Source: a virus. Taken from it: DNA of 23,836 nt. A program made the translations under genes and the position numbers. Location: the IMG/VR virus record IMGVR_UViG_3300027746_000095, positions 1-23,836 of that record; one strand, 5' to 3'. The number at the start of each line of letters is the position of its first letter. The first letter of the stretch is position 1. Below the pieces are notes generated by a model, which did not search any database, was not told the DNA's origin, and saw nothing but the letters and a program-made list of their open reading frames with translations. This document shows, piece after piece, positions 14,566-21,354 of this stretch.

Positions 14566-15247
14566 TGCCTTAGCAATAAAACAAGCACAAAGCGCCATTA
14601 CTTTGCGTGTAAGAAACGAAGAAGATATAAAGCAAGCATTACGTTACTCGATGCTTTTGGTTGGCTTACGAGGAAGCAATTTACCAACTGAAGAAGAAAA
14701 GTTTGTATTAACCAATTTTGTTAAATCTAATTTTGGTAATAATACTTGCGAGGAGATAAAACTTGCCTTTGAAATGGCAGTCGCTGGCAAGTTAAATATG
14801 GATTCTAAATGCTATGAGAATTTTTCTTGTGAATACTTTGGAAGAATTATGAGTGCTTATCAGGAGTATGTTAGACAAGAAATGAAAAACTTACCTAAAC
14901 CAATAGAGCCAGTGAAAGAAAAACCAAGTGACCAAGAATTAAAGAAGCAAGCCATTGACACGGCTAATGAATATGCAAATCAGATTAGATTCTGCGAGAA
15001 GAACGATAAAAAATTTACGTTTATCGCTGGAGGCTTATCAATTTTATTCGATTACTTGGAACAATTTAAGATTCCAACCATATCAAAAGAAGAACGAATC
15101 GAACTTTGGAATAAATATTCTACGATTCAAGATATTGAAGAACGTAAAATGCACTGCAAAACTCAAGGTTATATTAAATTTATCAATAGTTTAGTTACAT
15201 TTGATTGTCATATTGATAATGATGGAACTATTAAACCAAACGAATAA
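14501..15247 (+). CDS. Probable replication partner protein, function unknown
   Basis: A 248-residue soluble protein starting MEIQLRNLEQVPQEWKHYGSG. It is mainly helical, with a conserved-looking FEMAVAGKLN and FSCEYFGRIMSAYQEYV in the middle, a charged linker near residue 130, and a helical C-terminal part including ILFDYLEQFKIPTISKEERI. No Walker motif is present, so it is not an ATPase-type helicase loader. Position after the replisome-organizer gene resembles that of helicase loaders or initiator accessory proteins; that role is an inference. It overlaps the previous gene by 65 bases and joins the methyltransferase gene through a single-base overlap (TAATG). Confidence 0.65.
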   Translation: MEIQLRNLEQVPQEWKHYGSGNALAIKQAQSAITLRVRNEEDIKQALRYSMLLVGLRGSNLPTEEEKFVLTNFVKSNFGNNTCEEIKLAFEMAVAGKLNMDSKCYENFSCEYFGRIMSAYQEYVRQEMKNLPKPIEPVKEKPSDQELKKQAIDTANEYANQIRFCEKNDKKFTFIAGGLSILFDYLEQFKIPTISKEERIELWNKYSTIQDIEERKMHCKTQGYIKFINSLVTFDCHIDNDGTIKPNE

Positions 15248-15861
15248 TGAAAATATTAGAATTATTTGCTGGGAGCAGATCTATTGGTAAAATAGCTGAA
15301 AGAATGGGATTTGAAGTTTTATCATCTGATATTAATGACTTTGAAAATATATCGTATGTCAAAAATATATTAGAATTTAATCCTAATGATATAAATTTTA
15401 TTCCTGATGTTATATGGGCAAGTCCTCCATGCACTGCTTTTAGTGTAGCTTCATTAGGTCATCATTGGGGGGGGGGGGACAAAGGTTATATTCCAAAGAC
15501 TGAAAGCGCTAAACTTGGAATTGAAATAGTAAAAAAGACAATTGAGATAATTAATTTTTATAAACCTAAATATTTTTTTATTGAAAACCCAAGAGGTTTA
15601 TTAAGAAAAATGGATTTTATGAAAAATTTGCCAAGACAAACTATTAGTTATTGTCAATATGGAGATGAAAGAATGAAGCCAACTGACATTTGGACAAATA
15701 ATATCTTTTGGAATCCAAGACCAATTTGCAAAAATGGAGAAGCTTGTCACGATGAAGCTCCAAGAGGATCAAGAACTGGGACTCAGGGATTATCTAATGC
15801 TTACGAAAGAAGTAAAATACCAAGATTACTTTGTTATGAAATTTTAAAATCTTGTTTATAA
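15247..15861 (+). CDS. C5-cytosine DNA methyltransferase-like protein with G12 tract
   Basis: A 204-residue protein. LELFAGSRSIGKIAERMGFE (residues 4-23) is SAM-binding motif I; ASPPCTAFSVAS carries the PPC catalytic motif with Cys62; FFIENPRGLL (Glu113) is the equivalent of the ENV motif, here ENP; and ISYCQYGDERMKPTDIWTN matches motif VIII and adjacent stretches. The enzyme would methylate cytosine C5, probably to protect phage DNA from host restriction. It is much shorter than usual C5 enzymes (300 or more residues): there is no clear target-recognition domain between motifs VIII and IX, so specificity is uncertain and activity is not certain. The codons for W74-GGG-D78 form a run of 12 G. 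It is AT-rich with few CpG apart from the tract, suggesting transfer. A TAATG junction links it to the previous gene. Confidence 0.8.
   Translation: MKILELFAGSRSIGKIAERMGFEVLSSDINDFENISYVKNILEFNPNDINFIPDVIWASPPCTAFSVASLGHHWGGGDKGYIPKTESAKLGIEIVKKTIEIINFYKPKYFFIENPRGLLRKMDFMKNLPRQTISYCQYGDERMKPTDIWTNNIFWNPRPICKNGEACHDEAPRGSRTGTQGLSNAYERSKIPRLLCYEILKSCL
15467..15478 (+). repeat. Poly-G tract (12 G) inside the methyltransferase gene
   Basis: Twelve consecutive G residues in an AT-rich genome, encoding the end of W74, three Gly and the first base of Asp78. Loss of one G leads to a TAG about 16 codons later, and gain of one G to a TGA about nine codons later, so any slip switches the gene off before the ENP motif. 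This is the structure of a phase-variable simple repeat. Sequencing error in the tract length cannot be excluded, but 12 is the length that keeps the frame open. Confidence 0.85.
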
Positions 15862-15862
15862 T

Positions 15863-16072
15863 ATGAAAAGAAAACTAATTTATGGAACTGCGCTGGCATT
15901 AATTTGCTATGCTTATTATTGTGCGTTGAAAAATAATCAGACAATACAAAAAAATAATGAGCCAAATTGGGTATTCGGAATTTCCGAATCTGAGGATATC
16001 TACACGGATACAATAGATTTAAGGTTATACACAAGTCACGGAAGACTAAAATATAATAGCAATGAGCAATAA
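15863..16072 (+). CDS. Small membrane-anchored or exported protein
   Basis: A 69-residue protein with a basic N-terminus and a hydrophobic stretch (residues about 4-21, KLIYGTALALICYAYYCAL) that would be a membrane anchor or uncleaved signal, then a soluble polar part (NNEPNWVFGISESEDIYTDT). No family recognised. It starts one base after the methyltransferase stop and overlaps the next ORF by 11 bases. Confidence 0.6.
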   Translation: MKRKLIYGTALALICYAYYCALKNNQTIQKNNEPNWVFGISESEDIYTDTIDLRLYTSHGRLKYNSNEQ

Positions 16073-16298
16073 ACAAACGGCAGTAGAATGGATATACGAA
16101 AGATTGGAAAGAATGATTCCGAGAGATGCCATTTATAATATGGACAAGCAAGAATATTTTAAACAAGCAAAACAAATGGAGAAAGAGCAGATAAAAGATG
16201 CTTTTACTGATGGATGTATTGGAGAATTGTATGAGCTAAATGCTTATTATACATCAGAAAAATATTACAACAAAACTTATAATGTTAAAGATATTTGA
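16062..16298 (+). CDS. Small conserved phage protein, function unknown
   Basis: A 78-residue soluble protein starting MSNKQTAVEWIYERLERMIP, with an acidic FKQAKQMEKEQIKDAF helix and a tyrosine-rich end (ELNAYYTSEKYYNKTYNV). Small proteins starting with a TAVEW(L/I) motif recur in Bacteroidota phages, and a similar AVKW motif appears in the ORF at 17240. Function unknown. It ends the operon; the next 165 bases are non-coding. Confidence 0.65.
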   Translation: MSNKQTAVEWIYERLERMIPRDAIYNMDKQEYFKQAKQMEKEQIKDAFTDGCIGELYELNAYYTSEKYYNKTYNVKDI

Positions 16299-16340
16299 CA
16301 ATTTGCAGTAAAATGTAAAATATGTTTAATGTTATTGTTG

Positions 16341-16462
16341 GTAAAATCCGACATTAAATAATAAAATGTCACATAGTGAGGGTAATATCCGACAAATTAT
16401 GTCACAAAGTAAATCTATAACTTGAAAAATTATAAAAAAAATAAAGGTATAACTTGACAAAT
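16341..16462 (+). promoter_or_regulatory. Repeat-rich intergenic region with operator-like dyads
   Basis: The 165-base gap 16299-16463 holds paired repeats. GTAAAATCCGACA (16341-16353) and GTAATATCCGACA (16382-16394) lie 41 bases apart. Each is followed by a dyad: GACATT (16350-16355) with AATGTC (16365-16370), and GACA (16391-16394) with TGTC (16400-16403), and then by TCACATAGT or TCACAAAGT. Downstream, TATAACTTGAAAAAT (16416-16430) and TATAACTTGACAAAT (16448-16462) repeat 32 bases apart. I see no full TAnnTTTG promoter. The arrangement looks like tandem binding sites for a regulator, or an activated phage-specific promoter, ahead of the lipoprotein gene. Confidence 0.5.
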
Positions 16463-16463
16463 C

Positions 16464-16670
16464 ATGAAAAAAATAATAGTATTTGCATTCCTATTTATTT
16501 CTTGTTCAGATATTGAACAAACAATTTCTCCAAAATTAAATATCATTGGTTGCATTTGTAAAGATGGAACTACTCAAGTTTATAGACCCGATTTAATTAA
16601 GGAAATAAATAGGATTACCCAGTTCCCGTGTTCGGCTAATGGTGGCATTAAAGAATATATATATAAATAA
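16464..16670 (+). CDS. Small lipoprotein, superinfection-exclusion candidate
   Basis: A 68-residue protein. MKKIIVFAFLFISC is a lipoprotein signal peptide with lipobox ending at Cys14; the mature part is about 55 residues. It has a CICKDGTTQ segment and a CSANGGIKEYIYK end, reminiscent of small cysteine-containing exported domains with a C-x-DGT ... CS-x-x-GGI pattern (DUF3761-like), which I cannot confirm. It would be anchored in a cell membrane, most likely the outer one. A solitary lipoprotein behind its own regulatory region and away from the lysis genes could block superinfection, as known phage lipoproteins do; this is inference. Confidence 0.65.
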   Translation: MKKIIVFAFLFISCSDIEQTISPKLNIIGCICKDGTTQVYRPDLIKEINRITQFPCSANGGIKEYIYK

Positions 16671-16671
16671 A

Positions 16672-16896
16672 ATGAAGAAAATAAAATTAATGCACTACGA
16701 ACTCGATGGCGAGATTTGTGTGGTAGATTACAATGATCTTAAAGTTTCCTATTATGGAAACAAAGGACATCACTACAATTTACTTGGAGCGGTAAGTGAC
16801 AGAATAGAAGCATTCTTAATGCGAAGAAACTGGAATAAGATTTCAGCTGATACATTCTCAAAATTAAAGATTGAGATTGATAAGGTCATAGCATGA
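16672..16896 (+). CDS. Small hypothetical protein
   Basis: The ATG at 16672 gives a 74-residue basic soluble protein (MKKIKLMHYELDGEICVVDY). An in-frame ATG at 16639 lies inside the lipoprotein gene and is less likely. It shows a YYGNKGHHYNLLGAVSDRIE stretch and a helical end. No family recognised. It overlaps the nuclease gene by four bases. Confidence 0.6.
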   Translation: MKKIKLMHYELDGEICVVDYNDLKVSYYGNKGHHYNLLGAVSDRIEAFLMRRNWNKISADTFSKLKIEIDKVIA

Positions 16897-17243
16897 GGAA
16901 TGAGCATGAGCATAAACTCCAGGTAGCAATTTGCAAATGGTTAGATTGGACTCAGGACTTTTATTTCTATGCTATTCCAAATGGAGGAGTAAGGCATAGG
17001 CTAGTAGCTATTAAGTTAAAGATGGAAGGAGTTAAAGCTGGAGTGGCTGATATGTTTTGGATGGTTTCAAATAAGAATTGGAACGGATTATTTGTTGAGG
17101 TTAAGATTGACAAAGGAACTCAGCAACCAAATCAAAAAGCATTTGAGCAAATAGCTTTAGCACATGGGTATTATTACGCAGTCGTAAGATCAATAGATGA
17201 CTGCGAGAGTTTGATCAAGAGATTTAAAGCAGATGAGATTTGA
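16893..17243 (+). CDS. VRR-NUC domain nuclease
   Basis: A 116-residue stand-alone VRR-NUC protein of the PD-(D/E)XK nuclease superfamily. Family marks: HEHKLQVAICKWL with Glu5 at the N-terminus, the IPNGGVRHRLVAIKLKMEG segment, GVADMFW with Asp53, the FVEVKIDKG core strand giving Glu69-x-Lys71, and PNQKAF with Gln81. Stand-alone VRR-NUC enzymes in phages are predicted Holliday-junction or branched-DNA endonucleases used to tidy replication and recombination intermediates before packaging. Length is normal. It is coupled at both ends (ATGA-type overlap with the previous gene, overlap of stop and start with the next). Confidence 0.9.
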   Translation: MRNEHEHKLQVAICKWLDWTQDFYFYAIPNGGVRHRLVAIKLKMEGVKAGVADMFWMVSNKNWNGLFVEVKIDKGTQQPNQKAFEQIALAHGYYYAVVRSIDDCESLIKRFKADEI

Positions 17244-17452
17244 AGGATAACCATCTGAGTGCAGTTAAATGGATTACAATGAGAATACAACGACCTACGA
17301 TTCAATTAGTTATTGATTGCGCTACCTATCACGATTTAAATTATAGCCTAGAAATAAACCTTAATCGAATTAAAATGGAAAGCGGTGCATCATACCCAGC
17401 ATACCGACAAACAAAAAAAATAAAGGATTATTTGGAATTGCATAAAATTTAA
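17240..17452 (+). CDS. Small hypothetical protein, TTG start uncertain
   Basis: The frame opens with TTG at 17240, which overlaps the nuclease stop (TTGA), giving a 70-residue protein starting MKDNHLSAVKWITMRIQ. The alternative ATG at 17279 gives 57 residues. The AVKW segment, similar to the TAVEW start of another small gene here (16062), favours the longer form. The rest is soluble with a CATYHDLNYSLEINLNRI stretch and a basic end. No function recognised. Confidence 0.55.
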   Translation: MKDNHLSAVKWITMRIQRPTIQLVIDCATYHDLNYSLEINLNRIKMESGASYPAYRQTKKIKDYLELHKI

Positions 17453-17464
17453 ATAACTTTGAGC

Positions 17465-17707
17465 ATGGAAAAGATTAATTATCAGGGAGTTATCAAAGAT
17501 GATACCGATTGGGTCAATCAGCCTCCGCACTATAAAAGCAAAGGAGGCATTGAATCCATAGATGTCATTGAGTCTTTTGAGTTAGGATTTCATTTGGGCA
17601 ATGTAGTTAAATACATTCTTCGAGCTGATAAGAAAGGAAACAAGAAGCAAGATTTAGAAAAGGCTCAATGGTATTTGAATCGGGAATTAGAAAAGTGGAA
17701 AGGTTAA
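17465..17707 (+). CDS. DUF3310 family protein (phage nucleotide-kinase-like annotation)
   Basis: An 80-residue protein that is almost entirely the DUF3310 domain: DWVNQPPHYKSKGGIESIDV (residues 15-34), FHLGNVVKYILRADKKGN (43-60) and DLEKAQWYLNREL (63-75). Members are widespread in phages and often labelled nucleotide kinase, but that label lacks a P-loop here and its function is not established. The TTG at 17459 is a possible longer start, but ATG 17465 is preferred. Confidence 0.85.
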   Translation: MEKINYQGVIKDDTDWVNQPPHYKSKGGIESIDVIESFELGFHLGNVVKYILRADKKGNKKQDLEKAQWYLNRELEKWKG

Positions 17708-17793
17708 TTTGGGAAGCCATTGCGGTAGGAATTATCGAAGTGGCTTTTATCGTTTATTTTATTTTTGAGATAATCAGAAAATCAAAGGAATGA
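17668..17793 (+). CDS. Tiny single-span membrane protein (32-41 aa)
   Basis: An ORF ending at the ATGA junction with the sigma-like gene. From ATG 17668 it is 41 residues; from GTG 17695 it is 32. The hydrophobic core (LIWEAIAVGIIEVAFIVYFI) is a clear membrane segment. It fills the 82-base gap between the DUF3310 gene and the next gene. The exact stop/start overlap supports it being translated. Function unknown. Confidence 0.5.
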   Translation: MVFESGIRKVERLIWEAIAVGIIEVAFIVYFIFEIIRKSKE

Positions 17794-18302
17794 CCAGGTC
17801 GCAAATCATTGAGGAACTTTATAATTCAAAGGAGATTAAACAAGCCTTGATGAAAATGCACCCAGCAAATTTAAGGGAAGAACTCAAGCAAGAAATGTTT
17901 GTGAATCTTTGTTCTATAACCGAAGACAAATTTTGGTCGATTTATAATAACAACGGAAGCAATGGATTAAAGTTTTGGCTTGTCAGATGTATGCTAAATA
18001 TGATTTATAGTACTGGCATGAATCAGCCATTCTTCAGACATTTTAGAGCAAAGTATGAATCAATAGATGGATTAGAAGATTTAGTGCAGATTGAGGATGA
18101 ATCTAAGGAATATAAAGAAAAGCTATTTAATCGAGTGGAGGTAGCAAGAAAAGAATTATCCTGGTATGAAGATATGCTTCTCGATACTTATGTCGAATTA
18201 AATTTTAATCAAACGGAGATTTCGAGAAAGACTGGCATTCCGTATATGTCCATAGTCAAAACGATTTCAAACATTAAAAAGAAAATAAGGGATGAAGCCT
18301 GA
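17790..18302 (+). CDS. Sigma-70/ECF-like transcription factor
   Basis: A 170-residue protein with a two-part sigma-like layout. Residues about 28-75 resemble region 2 (ANLREELKQEMFVNLCSI, KFWLVRCMLNMIYST). After a charged linker, residues about 123-168 form a region-4-like helix-turn-helix: LSWYEDMLLDTYVELNFNQ, then TEISRKTGIPYMSIVKTISN. Phage proteins of this kind could direct RNA polymerase to late promoters or bind DNA as regulators. The lack of host-type promoters in front of the late genes in this window fits such a switch, but this is inference. It shares an ATGA with the tiny membrane ORF before it and overlaps the next gene by 11 bases. Confidence 0.7.
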   Translation: MTRSQIIEELYNSKEIKQALMKMHPANLREELKQEMFVNLCSITEDKFWSIYNNNGSNGLKFWLVRCMLNMIYSTGMNQPFFRHFRAKYESIDGLEDLVQIEDESKEYKEKLFNRVEVARKELSWYEDMLLDTYVELNFNQTEISRKTGIPYMSIVKTISNIKKKIRDEA

Positions 18303-18474
18303 TGAACGAGCAAATAGTTTACTCTTAAATTCTTTGTACTTTTGTGGGAACAAGGTATTTGCTAAAGAACTTGGATTGTATATCTGCGAGTTAATACTTC
18401 AACAAAAACTAAAGGCAGATGATCAGGCATATTGGAGTTTAGTTAAGGATGAAATTTACCAAACAAACAAATGA
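18292..18474 (+). CDS. Small hypothetical protein
   Basis: A 60-residue soluble protein (MKPDERANSLLLNSLYFCGN), helical with a DDQAYWSLVKDEIYQ end. It overlaps the genes on either side (11 and 4 bases). No family recognised. Confidence 0.55.
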   Translation: MKPDERANSLLLNSLYFCGNKVFAKELGLYICELILQQKLKADDQAYWSLVKDEIYQTNK

Positions 18475-18698
18475 TCACTATAATCGCAGCCGTTTCTTTT
18501 GCAGTCTTTTTTACGATGACAAATCTTTATCAGTCATTCGGACTAAACTTTAAACCGTTTAGTTGTACTCCTTGTTTAAGTACTTGGAGCGCCATCGTTT
18601 TAATTGTCGTACCTATGCAGTTCCAAGAATGGATTGCAATCGTATTTAGTTCAGGGATTTTAGGAGCGGTCATTTTTAGATTAATTAACAAACTATGA
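18471..18698 (+). CDS. Small membrane protein with CxxC motif
   Basis: A 75-residue protein with two or three hydrophobic segments: residues 2-18 (ITIIAAVSFAVFFTMTN), 39-50 (STWSAIVLIVVP) and 54-71. Between them lies FSCTPCLSTW with Cys-x-x-Cys, similar to small phage membrane proteins of Bacteroidota and loosely to DUF1360. The role is unknown. It is coupled by four-base overlaps with both neighbours. Confidence 0.65.
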   Translation: MITIIAAVSFAVFFTMTNLYQSFGLNFKPFSCTPCLSTWSAIVLIVVPMQFQEWIAIVFSSGILGAVIFRLINKL

Positions 18699-18979
18699 AC
18701 GAGCAAGAGATAGCATTTATTGAAGCCAATATCATAAACTTTGAGGCAGTTGCTTTAGGGTTTACTAAAAACATAGAAAGAGAAGTGCTTGAAGAATATG
18801 CGAGTTTATATCGTAAATATGTAAATAAAGATTTTAATTTTAATTCGTGGTGTGGATCATGTGTCTTTGATATGCTTAAAAGATTATCCGCACATTACGA
18901 AGGAATAAAGTATATTGCAAAACTCAACCAACCAAAACTAAACGATGTCCAAACTAAGAATCTGCGCCGTAGGAAGTAG
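18695..18979 (+). CDS. Small conserved phage protein with WCGSC motif
   Basis: A 94-residue soluble protein. The central region has YRKYVNKDFNFNSWCGSCVF and a DMLKRL helix; the WCxSC pattern with spacing Cys-x-x-Cys recurs in similar small proteins of Bacteroidota phages that precede glycosyltransferase or packaging genes. It could bind a metal, but no fold is recognised. The tail is basic (NLRRRK). It overlaps the glycosyltransferase gene by 35 bases. Confidence 0.65.
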   Translation: MNEQEIAFIEANIINFEAVALGFTKNIEREVLEEYASLYRKYVNKDFNFNSWCGSCVFDMLKRLSAHYEGIKYIAKLNQPKLNDVQTKNLRRRK

Positions 18980-19961
18980 ACATTCAGGAGTCACTTACCA
19001 TCGCCTTGCATTGCCATTATCAGTAATGAAAAAGGAGTATTGTATTATCACGGATACAATGACCGAAGAGATGCTGATTGAGAAGGCGATAAACGTGGTC
19101 GTGGTCAATCGGTTTTGTGAATTGATACCATTGCCTGATTTACTAAAATGGAAGGCTAAGTTAGGCTTTAAATTAATTGTCGATATTGATGATTATTGGG
19201 AGTTATTTTCTCAGCATTTATCTGCGCCAACTTATCGGTCTTTAGGAGTCACTCAAGTAATTAAGAATTATATTAAAGTAGCGGATCTCGTTACGACAAC
19301 TCACAACCGATTACGGCTTGAGATTATTAAGATAAATCCTAACTGCTATATTCTGCCGAATGCCTTACCGTTTGACCGTGACCAATTTACTGCGGTAAGA
19401 AATGTAAACGAATTTGTTAACATTGCGCACACGGGTAGCATTACTCACTTTCCTGATATGAGGCAGTTAAAGAATCCGATTAGAGAATTAGCCAAGTCTA
19501 AATCTTTTAAAGAATCGACACGGATGCTTCTTTGCGGTTGGAATAAAGCAAATGAGTTTCATTGGAAGCAGATGGGCGATTGGTTTACTGCTGGAGAAAG
19601 ATTAAACCACAAGATTCTTGAATCGATGCCCGTAGATTTATATATGAATTTCTACCTGGAAGCGGATATATTACTTGCTCCATTGCTTGACAATAAGTTT
19701 AACCGATTAAAATCGAATCTAAAGGCATTAGAAGCTGGCGCTAAACGGATTCCATTGATGGCAATTAAAAGAGCGCCATACGATGACATTCCAACGGTGT
19801 GCTGGGTTGATAATTGGGAGAGAGATATAAAACGAATGGCATTTAGTTCACAAATGAGAACGGATTTTGGCGAGGCAAATGCTGAATATGTCCGAGAGCA
19901 TTACGATTTATTTAAAATTAATGAAGAGCGTTTGGCTATTTATAGTAAACTAATAGAATAA
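18945..19961 (+). CDS. GT-B fold glycosyltransferase (GT4-like)
   Basis: A 338-residue enzyme predicted to transfer a sugar from a nucleotide-sugar donor. The N-terminal half (residues 4-130) has a Rossmann-like start with SRHSGVTYHRLALPL, the IVDIDDYWELF segment and ADLVTTTH followed by CYILPNALPF (134-143), a pattern seen in phage GT4-like proteins. The C-terminal half has NIAHTGSITHFPDM and LLAPLLDNKFNRLKSNLKAL (243-262) with the acidic EAGA, which is the donor-binding E motif of GT4. The acceptor (phage DNA, capsid or host glycan) cannot be told. It is the first gene of a group with a HAD fusion, a GT9-like gene and a methyltransferase. Confidence 0.82.
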   Translation: MSKLRICAVGSRHSGVTYHRLALPLSVMKKEYCIITDTMTEEMLIEKAINVVVVNRFCELIPLPDLLKWKAKLGFKLIVDIDDYWELFSQHLSAPTYRSLGVTQVIKNYIKVADLVTTTHNRLRLEIIKINPNCYILPNALPFDRDQFTAVRNVNEFVNIAHTGSITHFPDMRQLKNPIRELAKSKSFKESTRMLLCGWNKANEFHWKQMGDWFTAGERLNHKILESMPVDLYMNFYLEADILLAPLLDNKFNRLKSNLKALEAGAKRIPLMAIKRAPYDDIPTVCWVDNWERDIKRMAFSSQMRTDFGEANAEYVREHYDLFKINEERLAIYSKLIE

Positions 19962-20698
19962 TGCCAGTAATAAAATGTTCAAATGATAAATGGCGCATCG
20001 GTAACGGTGCTTGTATTTATGAAACGGAAGAAAAAGCAAATGAAGTATGGAAGGCTATATTGGCAAGCGGAGAATATCGAGCAGATATTAATAAGGTTTC
20101 TTTTGATTTCGATGACACGTTGTCTACGGCAAGAGGTCAAGAGATTGCGAAAAGGAATATCTTGCAAGGCAAAGAAGTCTATATCATAACAAGGCGAAAT
20201 GAATATAATTCTTCAGAGGTTTATCGTATGGCTGAAAGATTAAGAATACCAAAGTCAAGGGTTTACTTTACTAATGGTCAATACAAATGGATGCTAATTA
20301 AACGATTGGGAATTGGCACACATTATGATAATAACCAAACCGAAATTGACTTAATAAAAATAAATACGGATACTAAAGCAATGAAGTTTGCTTTTGCTGA
20401 TAGTTATAACGACTATCCTGAGGCAGCGGTTAACAATGCAAAGAGAGCCTTAAAGTATGTTGAAGAAAATGGTTGGGGATCATGCGGAACTCCAGTAGGA
20501 AAAATTCGTGCTAACCAATTAGCAAATCGTGAGAATATTACAAGAGATACGATTGCAAGAATGGCTTCGTTTAAAAGGCATCAGCAAAGTAAAGATGTTC
20601 CTTATGGCGAAGGATGCGGAGGCTTAATGTGGGATTGTTGGGGAGGTACTGAAGGTATTGAATGGGCAATAAGAAAATTAGAGCAAATCGATAATTGA
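19961..20698 (+). CDS. HAD-like hydrolase fused to a phage-associated C-terminal domain
   Basis: A 245-residue fusion of three parts. Residues 1-35 carry WRIGNGACIYETEEKANEVW, a short motif seen at phage protein termini. Residues about 45-140 have HAD features: SFDFDDTLST with Asp49 and Asp51 (motif I), ITRRN with Thr77 (motif II), and a Lys/Asp region ending HYDNN (Asp123). Residues about 150-243 (DYPEAAVNNAKRALKY, CGTPVGKIRANQLANR, DTIARMASFKRH, GGLMWDCWGGTEGIEWAIRK) form a conserved module I have seen appended to many phage structural or protease proteins and of unknown function. The combination is unusual. The HAD domain may act on a phosphorylated sugar or nucleotide of the surrounding modification genes, or be inactive. 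It overlaps the previous gene by one base. Confidence 0.75.
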   Translation: MPVIKCSNDKWRIGNGACIYETEEKANEVWKAILASGEYRADINKVSFDFDDTLSTARGQEIAKRNILQGKEVYIITRRNEYNSSEVYRMAERLRIPKSRVYFTNGQYKWMLIKRLGIGTHYDNNQTEIDLIKINTDTKAMKFAFADSYNDYPEAAVNNAKRALKYVEENGWGSCGTPVGKIRANQLANRENITRDTIARMASFKRHQQSKDVPYGEGCGGLMWDCWGGTEGIEWAIRKLEQIDN

Positions 20699-20706
20699 AA
20701 ATAAAA

Positions 20707-21354
20707 ATGAATAATTTTTATCATAGTGGCGCAACTGGAGATGTGATTTATTCTTTGCCTACTATTAAGGCATTAGGCGGAGGTATTTTTAATGTACAAT
20801 TACCCGACCATTTATATGACACGATTTTACCATTATTAGAATCTCAGGAATATATTTACGAAGTTAAAAAAGGCAGAGAATTGACTGGTACAATATATAA
20901 TTTAGATTTATTCCGTTCAAATATAGATTTACATTTAACTCATTTAGTACAATTGCATTTGCAAAGTTTTCAGATTATAGATGAAACTTGGAAACAAGGA
21001 TGGTTAAAAGTTGAGCCAATAAAATCAAATAATAGTTTTATTAATATAACTCCAAGATATAAATCTTTAACTACGGATTGGATTAAAGAAATTAATTTTT
21101 TAAAAGACAATTCAGATAATGTTTATTTCATTGGTTTAGAATCTGAATATGAGCCGTATAAACATTTGATTGAGAGATACGAAATAAAGGATTATTTAGA
21201 ATTGGCGCAATTACAATTAGGTGCAAAATATGTTAGTGGCAATCAATCAAGTTTTATGGCAGTTGCTCAAGGACTTGGTAGAGATTATAGAATGAGCCAA
21301 GCTGAAGGGCATACAAATTGCAATCAATTTTTACCAAAAGAAACAATAATATGA
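20707..21354 (+). CDS. GT9-like glycosyltransferase (small)
   Basis: From ATG 20707 the protein has 215 residues; a TTG at 20695 overlapping the previous stop is the alternative. The start SGATGDVIYSLPTIKALGGG matches the G-D-x-I/V-x-x-x-P-x-x-x-x-L motif of GT9 (heptosyltransferase-type) proteins. The C-terminal part shows YFIGLESEYEPYKH and YLELAQLQLGAKYVSGNQSS, the nucleotide-binding side of a GT-B fold. It is shorter than bacterial GT9 enzymes (about 330 residues) and is probably a minimal phage version. It forms an ATGA junction with the methyltransferase gene. The acceptor is unknown. Confidence 0.7.
   Translation: MNNFYHSGATGDVIYSLPTIKALGGGIFNVQLPDHLYDTILPLLESQEYIYEVKKGRELTGTIYNLDLFRSNIDLHLTHLVQLHLQSFQIIDETWKQGWLKVEPIKSNNSFINITPRYKSLTTDWIKEINFLKDNSDNVYFIGLESEYEPYKHLIERYEIKDYLELAQLQLGAKYVSGNQSSFMAVAQGLGRDYRMSQAEGHTNCNQFLPKETII

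Noticed and set aside
14955-15194. 79-codon frame on the plus strand inside the replication partner gene
   Set aside because: It is a shifted reading of the longer gene, with no start signal and no plausible protein features.
16287-16310. GATATTTG and ACAATTTG as promoter boxes at the end of the gene at 16062
   Set aside because: Both deviate from TAnnTTTG in the conserved TA, and no correctly placed -33 element is seen.
17465-17707. Calling the DUF3310 protein a true nucleotide kinase
   Set aside because: No P-loop or kinase motif is visible in the 80 residues; the label is only a traditional annotation.
19983-20189. 68-codon plus-strand frame in the HAD fusion gene
   Set aside because: Out-of-frame shadow of the recognisable HAD/fusion gene; basic low-complexity product.
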